Numbered from the stretch's first letter, positions 1-8,214 are shown. The stretch is DNA of 64,000 bases from Duodenibacillus massiliensis (GCF_900128485.1 NZ_LT635858.1:94059-158058); one strand, 5' to 3'. The notes: generated by a model not told the origin, from the sequence alone. Translations and numbers: made by a program.

Positions 1-14
1 TCAACTCAAAAAAG

Positions 15-809
15 TTAAATTCCGGAAAACATGAGGGCGGTCATCATGAAGTCAACGCCCAGCACCAAAAGCGAACTGATCACAACCGTACGGGTCGTGG
101 CGCGCGAAACGCCGTCAGGGGTCGGGCGCGAGCTGTAACCCTGAAAAAGAGCCACCAGCCCTACAATCACGCCGAACACAAAGGACTTGATGACGCTGTT
201 TACAACGTCAATGTAAAGGTCCACGCCGTTTTGCATCTGCGACCAGAAGGCGCCGTTATCCGTGCCGATTAACTGCACGCCCACAAACCACGAACCGATG
301 ATGCCGATGGCGGAGAAAATAATTGCCAGAACCGGCATTGAAATGACGGCCCCCAAAAAGCGCGGCACAATGATGCGCCGCAGGGGATCCACCCCCATCA
401 TTTCCATGGCGGCAAGCTGTTCGCCCGCGCGCATCAAACCGATTTCAGCGGTAAGCGAGGTGCCGGCGCGGCCCGCAAACAAAAGTGCCGTCACCACCGG
501 GCCGAGTTCACGCAGCAGTGACACGGCAACCAGAACGCCCAGCGCCTGTTCGCTGCCGTAGCGCACCAAAATGTAGTAGCCCTGCAGCCCCAGCACAAAG
601 CCCACAAAAAGCCCCGAAACCGAAATGATCACCAGGGAATAGTTCCCGATAAAGTGAATCTGCTGGACAACCAGCCCGAAGCGCGAAAACCCCGCACCCA
701 GACGCAGGAAAACCTGCCAGGAAAAAAGCGCGAGCTTGCCGATGCCTCTGACCTGACTGATGACGTAGTGCCCGAGCGCGGCAATCACCTGATAAAGCCA
801 CTGACTCAT
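15..809 (-). CDS. mlaE: Mla phospholipid transport permease MlaE
   Basis: The 264-residue product is the inner-membrane permease of the Mla ABC system, which moves phospholipids between the inner and outer membranes and keeps outer-leaflet asymmetry. Several hydrophobic segments span the chain. The hallmark MlaE stretch with ELGPVVTALLFAGRAG lies near residues 100-116 and is followed by TAEIG. Length matches the family (about 260). Its ATG overlaps the mlaF stop by four bases (ATGA), so the two are translationally coupled. The expected mlaD would lie just outside the left edge. Family assignment is firm. Confidence 0.95.
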   Translation of the reverse strand: MSQWLYQVIAALGHYVISQVRGIGKLALFSWQVFLRLGAGFSRFGLVVQQIHFIGNYSLVIISVSGLFVGFVLGLQGYYILVRYGSEQALGVLVAVSLLRELGPVVTALLFAGRAGTSLTAEIGLMRAGEQLAAMEMMGVDPLRRIIVPRFLGAVISMPVLAIIFSAIGIIGSWFVGVQLIGTDNGAFWSQMQNGVDLYIDVVNSVIKSFVFGVIVGLVALFQGYSSRPTPDGVSRATTRTVVISSLLVLGVDFMMTALMFSGI

Positions 810-1615
810 AAGGGCCTCACTGAAAAATCCGCCGCACGGTCGGCTGCCGGATAATGAAAACGCACGGGACCGTCCGGGGCTCCGTCCAGAAACTGCCGCA
901 CATAGGGATCCTTGGAAGCCGAAAGCACCTCGGGTGTGCCTTCCGCAGCAATGCGGCCCGCGTTAATCATGTAAACGTAGTCGGCAATCGCAAAGGTTTC
1001 CGCAACGTCGTGCGTCACGATAAGGCTTGAGGCGTTTAAGGCATCGGTAAGCCTGCGGATCAACTGCGCGGTAATGCCCATCGAAATGGGATCAAGCCCC
1101 GCAAAGGGTTCGTCATACATGATGAGGGCCGGGTCCAGGGCAATCGCGCGCGCGAGCGCCACGCGCCGCGCCATGCCGCCCGAGATTGCCGAAGGCATCA
1201 GAGCGGCGGCGCCTCTTAACCCTACGGCATCAAGCTTCATGAGCACCAGATCCCGGATTGTTTCTTCATCCAGATCCGTCTGCTCCCTCAAAGGGAAGGC
1301 GACATTGTCAAAAACGGAGAGATCGGTAAAAAGCGCACCGAACTGAAAAAGCATCCCCATCTTGCGCCTGAGCCGGTAAAGCTCTTTCTGATCCGCGGCG
1401 TCAAGCGTCTCACCGTCTAGAATAATGCGGCCTTTCTGCGGCTTTAACAGTCCGCCGATGAGCTTTAAGAGCGTCGTCTTACCCATGCCCGAGCCGCCCA
1501 TGATCGCCACGACCTGCCCGCGGCCGAAACTCAGGCTCACGTCATCCAAAATAACGCGGCTTGAGTAACCGAAGGTCACATCGTCGATCTGAAGATAAGG
1601 ATCCGTCAGGGACAT
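806..1615 (-). CDS. mlaF: Mla phospholipid transport ATPase MlaF
   Basis: This 269-residue ABC ATPase powers the Mla transporter. It has Walker A GGSGMGKTT, a Q-loop in MLFQFGALF, a degenerate signature ISGGMARRVAL, Walker B ALIMYDEPFAGLD and a switch His in VTHD. The frame can be extended to an ATG at 1663, but the extra 16 residues (MLNIRSAFYSHRRINT) are not family-like. The ATG at 1615 (MSLTDPYLQ) is preferred, although neither start has a good ribosome binding site. It lies directly upstream of mlaE with a four-base overlap. The C-terminal extension of about 20 residues is usual for MlaF. Confidence 0.93.
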   Translation of the reverse strand: MSLTDPYLQIDDVTFGYSSRVILDDVSLSFGRGQVVAIMGGSGMGKTTLLKLIGGLLKPQKGRIILDGETLDAADQKELYRLRRKMGMLFQFGALFTDLSVFDNVAFPLREQTDLDEETIRDLVLMKLDAVGLRGAAALMPSAISGGMARRVALARAIALDPALIMYDEPFAGLDPISMGITAQLIRRLTDALNASSLIVTHDVAETFAIADYVYMINAGRIAAEGTPEVLSASKDPYVRQFLDGAPDGPVRFHYPAADRAADFSVRPL

Positions 1616-1777
1616 CGTATTAATGCGTCTGTGAGAATAAAAAGCTGAACGGATGTTCAGCATGGTTCATTCGATTATGGCACGTCAGGCTTACGGCTGC
1701 ATACCGCAAAGCCCGCTGAAACTGCAACAATTTTTGAGCCCGCCTTAAGAGGCCGCCCGTTTTTGCACCCGACTCCG

Positions 1778-2620
1778 TCAGAGTGCCGGCTCTTTCAATG
1801 GCGCCTTTATGGCCTCAGGCTGCAGCACAGCTTCAGCTTTTACCGCGAGGGGATCGGCCACGCCGATCGCCGCGCTCATCACGGCACTGGCGCGGCGGCA
1901 CAGGCTGTGACGGTCTTCACCGGCCATCGGCCGGATGGGTTCGCCGATTTTGATCAGAATTGTCAGATCCGGCGTATTCACAACCTTCCAGAGGCACTCA
2001 AAAAGTCCGACCTTACCGACGTAGGCGGGCGCTGTTGTAATTTCGCCGCGGCTTTTGTAGCGCAGCACCACCGGAATCACTTCGGCACCGGTTTTGGCGG
2101 CCGCATCAAACAAATTGGCATGAAGCTTTAAAAGGCCCGTACCGTCAGAGGTTGTGCCTTCCGGAAACATCAGAAGGGTTTTGCCTTCTTCCAGGGCCTT
2201 TTGCATGTTGGAGCCGATTCCGAGCAAAGCCTTGCGGTTGCCGCGCTCAATAAAGATTGTGTTCACGGCCTTGGCGATACCGCCGAAGACCGGCCACTTG
2301 GCAATTTCAGCCTTGGCAACAAAAGCCGAGGGCACAACGCTGTCCAGGGAAAAGATATCCAGAAACGACACGTGGTTGGAGACGACCAGCCGCCCCATCG
2401 CCCCGGGTGTAATGCCGCAGTCGTGCACTGCTTCTTCGGCAATTCTGCCCTCCACTTCAACGCGAATGCCGAGCCAGCGGGGAAGTTTTCCGGCCCAGCG
2501 CCGGATAATGCGCCCCTTTTTCTCATCCGTTGACCGCGGAAAAACAAACGCAATCAGAAAAAGGCAGCAGACGGTGTAGACAAACACCGAGAGAAAACGG
2601 GCACAGGCACCGATACGCAT
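1778..2620 (-). CDS. plsC: 1-acyl-sn-glycerol-3-phosphate acyltransferase
   Basis: The 280-residue product is a PlsC-family lysophosphatidate acyltransferase, the second acylation step of phospholipid synthesis at the inner membrane. It has an N-terminal hydrophobic anchor (FLSVFVYTVCCLFLIAFVF), the acyltransferase motif NHVSFLD (HX4D) and the second motif FPEGTTSDG. The open frame continues upstream to 2701, but that part overlaps ruvX. The ATG at 2620 (MRIGACARF) sits four bases after the ruvX stop and is the better start. It appears to be last in a yqgE-ruvX-plsC run on the minus strand. Confidence 0.9.
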   Translation of the reverse strand: MRIGACARFLSVFVYTVCCLFLIAFVFPRSTDEKKGRIIRRWAGKLPRWLGIRVEVEGRIAEEAVHDCGITPGAMGRLVVSNHVSFLDIFSLDSVVPSAFVAKAEIAKWPVFGGIAKAVNTIFIERGNRKALLGIGSNMQKALEEGKTLLMFPEGTTSDGTGLLKLHANLFDAAAKTGAEVIPVVLRYKSRGEITTAPAYVGKVGLFECLWKVVNTPDLTILIKIGEPIRPMAGEDRHSLCRRASAVMSAAIGVADPLAVKAEAVLQPEAIKAPLKEPAL

Positions 2621-2624
2621 TGCT

Positions 2625-3050
2625 TTAAACCTCCGGATGCCGCTCGGGGCACCCTTCATCAAACCATTGCTGCAGGATAACGGCGGCCGCGGCATCGTCA
2701 ATCACCTCGGCCCCGGGATTGTCCCGTTCGGCTTCAACCGACGAGTAGCGCTCATCCACCGTGAAAACGGGCAGATGAAAGCGCCCTGCGAGCTGCCTGG
2801 CAAAGCGCGAAGCCCGCACGGTCACTTCGTGCGCCGCGCCGTCGGGGTGCCGCGGAATACCGCAGACCAAAACCAGCGGCTGCCACTCACCGATGAGCTT
2901 TTCAATGGCGTCCCACCGGCGTTTTGTGGTGCCGTCGATCACGCAGTGAGCGTGCGCTGAGGCCGTGAGTGTGTTTCCGAGCGCCACGCCGATGCGCTTA
3001 ACACCGAAATCAAAGCCCAAAACGGTTCCCTGCGGCACCATGCCCGTCAT
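2625..3050 (-). CDS. ruvX: Putative pre-16S rRNA nuclease / Holliday junction resolvase RuvX (YqgF)
   Basis: This 141-residue RNase H-fold protein belongs to the YqgF/RuvX family, implicated in 5' maturation of 16S rRNA. The first acidic site is in GFDFGVKRIGVALGN, the second conserved block is VDERYSSVEAE, and the last is IDDAAAAVILQQWF. Length is typical. It sits 32 bases downstream of yqgE; yqgE-ruvX is a widely conserved pair in proteobacteria. plsC follows after four bases. Confidence 0.92.
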   Translation of the reverse strand: MTGMVPQGTVLGFDFGVKRIGVALGNTLTASAHAHCVIDGTTKRRWDAIEKLIGEWQPLVLVCGIPRHPDGAAHEVTVRASRFARQLAGRFHLPVFTVDERYSSVEAERDNPGAEVIDDAAAAVILQQWFDEGCPERHPEV

Positions 3051-3082
3051 CCCTGCTGTTGTTTTAGTACGTCGGGCGCATT

Positions 3083-3664
3083 TTACGCGTGCCCCGGGCC
3101 CGGCATCCGGAAAACCGAGGGGGTGTCGGTGGGCTCAGGCGGCTCGTCTCCGACGGCCGCGAGGGCCGCCTCATAGCGCTCCTCAACAGGCATATCAAAG
3201 ACAATCCGGTTGTCCGCGGGCGCAATCAGCCAGGCGCCGCTTTCGATCTCCCCTTCGAGCTGCCCGGGTTCCCAACCGGCGCAACCCAAAACGATGTAGG
3301 ACTTTGCGGGGCCCTTACCTTCGGCAATGGCCTTTAACAGATTGGCCGAAGCCCCGAGCGCAAGTTCCCCGTCCGTGAAAATCAGGGGCTCACCGTCAGC
3401 GGCCGGCGCATGCACGATAAAGCCCCGGGTATTGGCAACCGGCCCGCCCCAGCCCAGGCGGGCCGAGGGATCAGCCGTGCATTCAAACCCAAGTTGCCGG
3501 CAGGCTTCCTCCATCGTCACCGACGACTCACGGTTAAGCACCAAGCCCAAAGCCCCGGTCCCAGCGTTATGCCCCACAAGCAGAATCACGGTTTTGGAAA
3601 AGAACGGATCCTTCATGGAGGGGGTGGCCACCAGAAAGCGTCCGGCCAATGTTTTTTCTGTCAC
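3083..3664 (-). CDS. YqgE/AlgH family protein (UPF0301)
   Basis: The 193-residue protein is a YqgE/AlgH family member. The opening LAGRFLVATPSMKDPFFSKTV and the block VILLVGHNAGTGALGLVLNR are diagnostic, and a later GCAGWEPGQLEGEI also matches. The biochemical role of the family is unknown; it is usually found beside ruvX, as here. The start is GTG at 3664 with GGAGG nine bases upstream. No signal peptide is seen, so it is likely cytoplasmic. Confidence 0.92.
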   Translation of the reverse strand: MTEKTLAGRFLVATPSMKDPFFSKTVILLVGHNAGTGALGLVLNRESSVTMEEACRQLGFECTADPSARLGWGGPVANTRGFIVHAPAADGEPLIFTDGELALGASANLLKAIAEGKGPAKSYIVLGCAGWEPGQLEGEIESGAWLIAPADNRIVFDMPVEERYEAALAAVGDEPPEPTDTPSVFRMPGPGHA

Positions 3665-3753
3665 GATTCAATGCCTCCAGGGACTAAAATACGCTCCTAG
3701 CCCGCCATACGGGTTCACACCTCCCATATGCGGACGAGAATAAATATATCAAG

Positions 3754-3787
3754 ACCGGCGAAGAAACTATCCGCCGGTTTTCTTTTC
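3754..3787 (+). terminator. Terminator-like hairpin in the leader of the YbaK-type gene
   Basis: ACCGGCG (3754-3760) pairs with CGCCGGT (3772-3778) and is followed by TTTTCTTTT. It reads as an intrinsic terminator on the plus strand, yet the only plus-strand gene nearby is downstream (3814). It may act as a leader attenuator or end an upstream short transcript. Confidence 0.55.
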
Positions 3788-3813
3788 CGCGTAAAGCGGA
3801 TCCGGAAAACGCC

Positions 3814-4311
3814 ATGGTTGAACAGGTTCTTGAAAAACTCTGCACACTTTTTGATGAAGGCAAAGCCCGCTACCGCGTCATGCACCACCCCGCAGGTGAA
3901 CGCTCAAGTGCGTCGGTGGCTGAACTTCGCGGCACCGAGCTCGGTCAGGGCGCCAAGGCCCTCGTGTGCATGGTGAAGGGTAACGGCGTCAAGCAGTACG
4001 TCCTTGCGGTGCTCCCCGCAGACTGCCAGGCCGATCTCGTAAAGATTGCGCACGCTTTCGGCGGCACGCGCTGCGGACTGTGCAGCGCCTCGGAAGTCAT
4101 GGACCTCACGGGCTGCATCTTCGGAGCCGTCCCGCCCGTCTCCTTTCACGAGAAGCTTCTTAACATCGCAGACCCCACGCTTTTTACGCGCTATGAGAAA
4201 CTCGCCTTTAACGCGGGCTCGCGCGACACCTCAATCATCATCAATACCGAAGACTTTCACCGCATCGTGCACCCGAAGGAAATCGATTTTCTGAAATCCG
4301 CTGAAAACTGA
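3814..4311 (+). CDS. YbaK/EbsC-type aminoacyl-tRNA deacylase
   Basis: The 165-residue product belongs to the YbaK/ProX superfamily, trans-editing domains that hydrolyse misacylated tRNA such as Cys-tRNAPro or Ala-tRNAPro. Features visible are the N-terminal helix VEQVLEKLCTLFDEG, the HHPAGERSSASVAELRG segment, and GAKALVCMVKG, where the conserved Lys of the editing pocket lies. Length fits a free-standing editing protein. The exact substrate cannot be told from sequence. It is followed eight bases later by two DUF2721 genes. Confidence 0.85.
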   Translation: MVEQVLEKLCTLFDEGKARYRVMHHPAGERSSASVAELRGTELGQGAKALVCMVKGNGVKQYVLAVLPADCQADLVKIAHAFGGTRCGLCSASEVMDLTGCIFGAVPPVSFHEKLLNIADPTLFTRYEKLAFNAGSRDTSIIINTEDFHRIVHPKEIDFLKSAEN

Positions 4312-4318
4312 TAAAAAA

Positions 4319-4747
4319 ATGAACCATATTGATTTTGCGCAGGTTTTAAGTGCTGCGCTCACACCCATTACGCTCATTTCGGGCGTGGGTCTACTGCTTC
4401 TTACCATGTCGGCCCGGTACGCGCACACCACCGGGCGCGTACGGCAGCTGCTGCGCACACGCAACCTGATCGGCAACAACGATCCGAAGCTCAATCACGC
4501 CATTGAACTCATCTTCATGCGTGCGGCACTTCTGAAAAAAGCGATTCTGCTTGTGGTGCTCTCAGCGGCCTGCTCGGGGCTTCTCGTGTTGGCAAGCGTT
4601 GTTGAAGCGATGTTCGGCACGCCCCTTGAAACCCTCAAAGGCATTCTTCTTTTGGGCGCTGTGGGTCTTATCGTGATTTCAACGATTTTCTTTTCGTTTG
4701 AAGTCAACATCTCGCTTAAAGCGCTCGGCATGAGCGTGCATCACTGA
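4319..4747 (+). CDS. DUF2721 membrane protein, first of a tandem pair
   Basis: This 142-residue protein matches the DUF2721 pattern: an N-terminal hydrophobic helix with ALTPITLISGVGLLLLTMSARYAH, a basic loop TTGRVRQLLR, and two further membrane helices (KAILLVVLSAACSGLLVL and LLLGAVGLIVISTIFFS). Function is unknown. It is highly similar to the next gene, only 13 bases downstream, so the two come from a recent tandem duplication and probably form a heteromeric or redundant pair. Confidence 0.85.
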   Translation: MNHIDFAQVLSAALTPITLISGVGLLLLTMSARYAHTTGRVRQLLRTRNLIGNNDPKLNHAIELIFMRAALLKKAILLVVLSAACSGLLVLASVVEAMFGTPLETLKGILLLGAVGLIVISTIFFSFEVNISLKALGMSVHH

Positions 4748-4760
4748 CGGGGAAAGAAAA

Positions 4761-5207
4761 ATGGAATACATTGACTTTGCCTACGTTTTAAGCACGTCGC
4801 TCACCCCCATTACGCTCATTTCGGGCGCGGGGTTTCTGCTGATGACGATGTCGGGGCGCTATGAGCACACCACAGGCCGCGTAAGAGAACTGCTTCAGGC
4901 CAAGGATCTCGCAGGCTACGAAAACCCCGAGCTTGATGAAGAGATCGAACTTATTTTCCGGCGCGCGACGCTGCTGAAAAAGGCGATTCTTCTGGTGACG
5001 CTTTCGGCGACGTTTTCCGGTCTTCTGGTGCTTTCCAGCGTCGTGGAATCGATGTTTAACGTGCCGCTTGAGATCGTCAAAAGCATTCTGCTTTTAATCT
5101 CCGTGGGGCTTATTGTTCTCGCGGCCTTTACCTTTGCCCTGGAGGTCTCAATTTCGGTGCGGGCTCTGGGGATGAGCGTACACCACACGGACAACACGCA
5201 CGGCTAA
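4761..5207 (+). CDS. DUF2721 membrane protein, second of a tandem pair
   Basis: The 148-residue paralogue of the preceding gene shares SLTPITLISGAGFLLMTMSG, the HTTGRVRELLQ loop, the LLKKAILLVTLSATFSGLLVL helix and the C-terminal LEVSISVRALGMSVHH. It starts at an ATG after a GGAAAG-like ribosome site and is followed by a strong terminator. Three membrane helices are expected. Function unknown. Confidence 0.85.
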   Translation: MEYIDFAYVLSTSLTPITLISGAGFLLMTMSGRYEHTTGRVRELLQAKDLAGYENPELDEEIELIFRRATLLKKAILLVTLSATFSGLLVLSSVVESMFNVPLEIVKSILLLISVGLIVLAAFTFALEVSISVRALGMSVHHTDNTHG

Positions 5208-5221
5208 ACGCACTGCACAAA

Positions 5222-5264
5222 AAAAATGCCGGAACTCTTTTGTCGGAGCCCGGCATTTTTTTGT
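5222..5264. terminator. Bidirectional intrinsic terminator
   Basis: TGCCGG (5227-5232) pairs with CCGGCA (5250-5255), flanked by an A-run on the left and a T-run on the right. It ends the DUF2721 pair and the converging operon on the minus strand. Confidence 0.85.
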
Positions 5265-5269
5265 TGCCT

Positions 5270-5518
5270 TCAGCTTTCCTCAGCCAAGGCTTTAAGCGCC
5301 TCTTCGTTTTGCCGCAGAAACTGCACCATGGCGGTTTTGCGCTTCACCGCAGCAATCTCGGGATAGCGGTCTTTGAGCCGCGCGACGATTTCCTTCACGG
5401 AACTTGCCGCCACAAGTTCGGCCGCAGCCGCGGTCTTAAGGGCTGCGGCCGCAAGGCGCTCAGTGCTTGCGGCCTGGGCACCGGCGGGATAAATCACCCG
5501 CTTCGGACGTCCTGCCAT
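5270..5518 (-). CDS. Small basic-acidic protein of unknown function
   Basis: The 82-residue protein is not recognised. It begins MAGRPKRVIYPAG, is rich in Ala, Lys and Glu, and is predicted to be mostly helical (for example TERLAAAALKTAAAAELVAASS and KRKTAMVQFLRQNEEALKALAEE). It starts 14 bases after the stop of the H1-like gene and is last in that operon before the terminator, so it may work with the DNA-binding-like neighbour. The GRPKR opening resembles a minor-groove contact, but that is speculation. Confidence 0.6.
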   Translation of the reverse strand: MAGRPKRVIYPAGAQAASTERLAAAALKTAAAAELVAASSVKEIVARLKDRYPEIAAVKRKTAMVQFLRQNEEALKALAEES

Positions 5519-5532
5519 CGCCGGAGCAATCC

Positions 5533-6336
5533 TTAAGAAGCCTTTGCCTGAGGCGCTGCTTCAGGGGCCTTCACCTCTGCAGCAGGCGCGCTCTTAACGG
5601 TCTCAGCGGGCTTTTCGGCGGGCGCCGTCTTTTTCACGGACTTTTCGGCGGCGGGTTTGGCCGCTGCCGCTTTCCTGACCGTTGTCTTGCGGGCCGCGGG
5701 CTTTTTAGCTGTCGTTTTCTTCGCGGGCACCTTCGTTTCAGCTGCAGTTTCCGCAGCGGGCGCAGCAGCCGGTTTCTCAGCCTCCGCCTTCACGGTCTTT
5801 TTTGCGGTTGCACGGGGCTTTTTCGCGGCAGCTGCGGCTGTTTCAGCCTTGGTTTTAGCCGTCCGGGGTTTGCGTGCAGCGGGTTTGGCGGCAGGCTTAG
5901 CCTCCGCCTTCTCTTCCGGCGCCGCGGCCGTTACCTTTTCCGGTTCGGCCGTCTTGGCTGTCTTGGTCGTCTTGCGGGCGGCGGGCTTTTTGGCTGCCGG
6001 CTTTTTAGCCGCCGTCTTTTTCACAACGGGTTTCTTGGCGGCCGCCTTTTTCGCGGCCGGCTTTTTTCCCTCTCCGGACTCAGCGTCCTTGGCGGCTTCA
6101 GCGGGCTTCGTGCGCATATGGCGCTTATCGGGCACAAGGCGCGGTTCGCCGGAATCCTTCGGGGCCTTCACAGCGGCTTCAAGCGTATCAACCGGATCTC
6201 CCCCCGTGCGGCTCGGCTCATGACGCCGGACGTCGGTGCCTTCCTGATTGGTCCACTCATAGTCGATTGCCTTGGGGCAATGGCCGGGCTTTGGTTCGTA
6301 GAGCTTCCGGATGAAATTGAGAATAGCCTTGAACAT
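5533..6336 (-). CDS. Histone H1-like Lys/Ala/Pro-rich protein
   Basis: The 267-residue protein has a folded-looking N-terminus (MFKAILNFIRKLYEPKPGHC, then AIDYEW) and, from about residue 75, a long low-complexity tail of AAKKP, AKKPAARK and KTAK repeats broken by acidic Ala/Glu/Pro stretches. This tail resembles histone H1 C-termini and bacterial H1-like nucleoid proteins, so non-specific DNA or RNA binding is the likely activity (inference). The ATG at 6336 is preceded by AGGAGG at ideal spacing, so the longer frame to 6465 is rejected. It lies between a primase-like gene and a small unknown on the same strand. Confidence 0.75.
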   Translation of the reverse strand: MFKAILNFIRKLYEPKPGHCPKAIDYEWTNQEGTDVRRHEPSRTGGDPVDTLEAAVKAPKDSGEPRLVPDKRHMRTKPAEAAKDAESGEGKKPAAKKAAAKKPVVKKTAAKKPAAKKPAARKTTKTAKTAEPEKVTAAAPEEKAEAKPAAKPAARKPRTAKTKAETAAAAAKKPRATAKKTVKAEAEKPAAAPAAETAAETKVPAKKTTAKKPAARKTTVRKAAAAKPAAEKSVKKTAPAEKPAETVKSAPAAEVKAPEAAPQAKAS

Positions 6337-6483
6337 CGATTCTGCCTCCTTGCCTGATCCACACATGAGAGTTGTATCAACACACACCGCTCCCATCATA
6401 GTCAAGCCATTGACGGAAAAGCCAAACCAACCCCCCGTTTTTCTGCCGTTCGTTGTCGAAAGCACACAAAAAAGACCCGCCGT

Positions 6484-7488
6484 TTACACGGAATTTGCAT
6501 TAAAGCCCGGTTTTGACCCGCGGTTTTTGCTGTTGAGCACATCAAGCCAGTCCTCTCCCACGGCGTCCGGCACCTTCACTTCAACGGTGAGTCCGGAAAG
6601 ACTCAGGCGCCTTGCAAGCTCGAAGGCCGCCGCCTGTCCAGCGAAATTGGCATCGTTATCGGAAAAGACCACCACTTTTTTCACGCCCGCGGGCACCGCC
6701 TCAAAAGCGGCAAGATTTGAGGCTCCGAGCGCCGCCCAGACGGGAAAGCCGAAAAGCGCAGAGGCGGCCAGTGCCGTTTCAACGCCCTCCGCGACCCCGA
6801 GCACAGCTCCGGGGTTACCGAGTTCAACGGCGGCGCCCCGGATTTTTCCGGGCGTCACGCGTTTGGGCGACTCAATCGGGGCCTTCATGCCCTCCTCGGT
6901 GAGATAGGTTCGGTGCAGTGCCGTCACGATGCCTTCGGCGTCCGTCACGCGGGAGAGCATCGCCGGGAAAACGGTCTCAGTCTCTTCCTCACTGTCGCTC
7001 ACAAAAAGCGCGGGGTGGCAGCGGATTTCGCTCCCGGCGTTTGCCGGGTCAAGTCCGCGGTTTACAAGGTACTTCCATACGGGATCAGCGGGCGCCACGG
7101 GACGCGCCTGCGCCCAGAGTTTCAGATGAAAGGCGACCGGTAAAGAGGCATCTTCCTGCGCTTCTCTCACGGACTTTACGGGCTCGACCGGGACGTCAAT
7201 CCCGCAGAAAGATTCCACTTGTGCCAAAGCCGCCGTGCGCGAAATGCCGTTAACGCGCGCTATAAGTTCAAACCCGTCTCCGGGGCCGCAGCCGCGGCAG
7301 AAGAAGTTGCCGGCGCCGAACTTGTCGTCAAAAATAAACCGGTCGCGGCCGCCGCAGTTGGGGCACGGCCCCGCCCGGCGCGATAAAAACGCTTCGTCAA
7401 TGCCGCAGGCAATAAAGATTTCGCGCCAACGCCCCTGCGCCGCACGCCGGGCCCTCTCAAAGCGCTCCGACAGTACCGTGCTCTGCAT
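6484..7488 (-). CDS. P4-type primase-like protein: zinc finger plus toprim domain
   Basis: The 334-residue protein has a P4-type primase zinc finger (Cys42, Cys45, Cys64, Cys67: PCPNCGGRDRF then FFCRGC). A toprim domain follows, with the catalytic Glu in AEGVETALAAS (near residue 234) and an acidic SDNDAN motif at 276-281. No helicase domain is present, unlike full phage P4 alpha protein. Such proteins are usually found on phages, plasmids and integrative elements, but here no other mobile genes are visible. The ATG at 7488 has AGGAGG six bases upstream. Primer synthesis on a mobile replicon is the family role; a housekeeping role is possible. Confidence 0.8.
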   Translation of the reverse strand: MQSTVLSERFERARRAAQGRWREIFIACGIDEAFLSRRAGPCPNCGGRDRFIFDDKFGAGNFFCRGCGPGDGFELIARVNGISRTAALAQVESFCGIDVPVEPVKSVREAQEDASLPVAFHLKLWAQARPVAPADPVWKYLVNRGLDPANAGSEIRCHPALFVSDSEEETETVFPAMLSRVTDAEGIVTALHRTYLTEEGMKAPIESPKRVTPGKIRGAAVELGNPGAVLGVAEGVETALAASALFGFPVWAALGASNLAAFEAVPAGVKKVVVFSDNDANFAGQAAAFELARRLSLSGLTVEVKVPDAVGEDWLDVLNSKNRGSKPGFNANSV

Positions 7489-7526
7489 GATGAGCCTCCT
7501 TATGCAAAAAAGGCCGGCCAAAAACG

Positions 7527-7571
7527 AAAATCCCCCGCGGATTCAGTTTTAATCGTGGGGGATTTTCAGCC
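7527..7571 (-). terminator. Intrinsic terminator after the lipoprotein gene
   Basis: AAAATCCCCC (7527-7536) pairs with GGGGGATTTT (7556-7565). Read on the minus strand the hairpin is followed by CGTTTTT. It separates the lipoprotein gene from the primase-like gene. Confidence 0.8.
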
Positions 7572-7611
7572 GGCTGTCAAGCCGGCTTCATGCGGAGGCA
7601 ATGCATGACGG

Positions 7612-8121
7612 TTACGGGAAGGCCATCCAGTCGGAATCACGGTCCTTCCAGGGGTCCGTGGTCACATCAAGGCTTCTCACGATCCCCTTGGTGTCAAACT
7701 GCGGCCACACGGCCATATCAAATCCGCCGTGATCCTTAAAGCGGTACATCCAGGCGTGTTCGTTCACCAGGTGAAACTCGTACTTCTGCGCGCACCGTCC
7801 CCAAAGTTTCCAGACATCGGCTTCGGTGGATTCGCCGATTTTGATGAGCGGAAAATATTTTTCCTGCAGCCCCTGCTCACGCCCAACGACGCGTCCGGTC
7901 TTATCCATGAAAAGCCACCAGACTTCCTGGCCGAAAGGCTGCATGGAATAGGTCCAGCGTTCCGTGCCGTCAGGCATCGGTGTTTTGGCCATGGGCTCTC
8001 CGAGCTCCTGCGCCACAACCGCTGAGGACTCACCCATATCGATTAACTGCGGATGAGCGCACCCGGCAAGAAAAACCACCGCGGCCGCGGCCGCACAGAA
8101 AAGACGAAAACCACCCTTCAT
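7612..8121 (-). CDS. Outer-membrane lipoprotein, SmpA/OmlA-like
   Basis: The 169-residue protein has a lipoprotein signal ending in the lipobox LAGC (Cys21). The mature part contains two similar segments (VVAQELGEPMAKTPMPDGTERWTYS and ADVWKLWGRCAQKYEF) that resemble the BamE/SmpA fold repeat, where a short helix precedes a beta hairpin. A role at the outer membrane is likely. Assignment to the fold is by eye and the specific function is unknown. Confidence 0.7.
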   Translation of the reverse strand: MKGGFRLFCAAAAAVVFLAGCAHPQLIDMGESSAVVAQELGEPMAKTPMPDGTERWTYSMQPFGQEVWWLFMDKTGRVVGREQGLQEKYFPLIKIGESTEADVWKLWGRCAQKYEFHLVNEHAWMYRFKDHGGFDMAVWPQFDTKGIVRSLDVTTDPWKDRDSDWMAFP

Positions 8122-8214
8122 AACGCAACCTCAACGGGCAAAGAAAACCCCGTACGCCTTCGATTGTAGGAAGGCCGCACGGGGGCGCACAAAAACAGAC
8201 CGCCAAAAGTCGTT

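Noticed and set aside
5590..6110. Repeats that might be a CRISPR or non-coding tandem array
   Set aside because: The repeats are irregular codon repeats of the AAKKP tail in a coding frame, with no spacers.
6337..6483. Separate promoter for the H1-like gene (TTGACT and TATGAT boxes near 6400)
   Set aside because: The boxes do not have workable spacing for one promoter, so no promoter was annotated.
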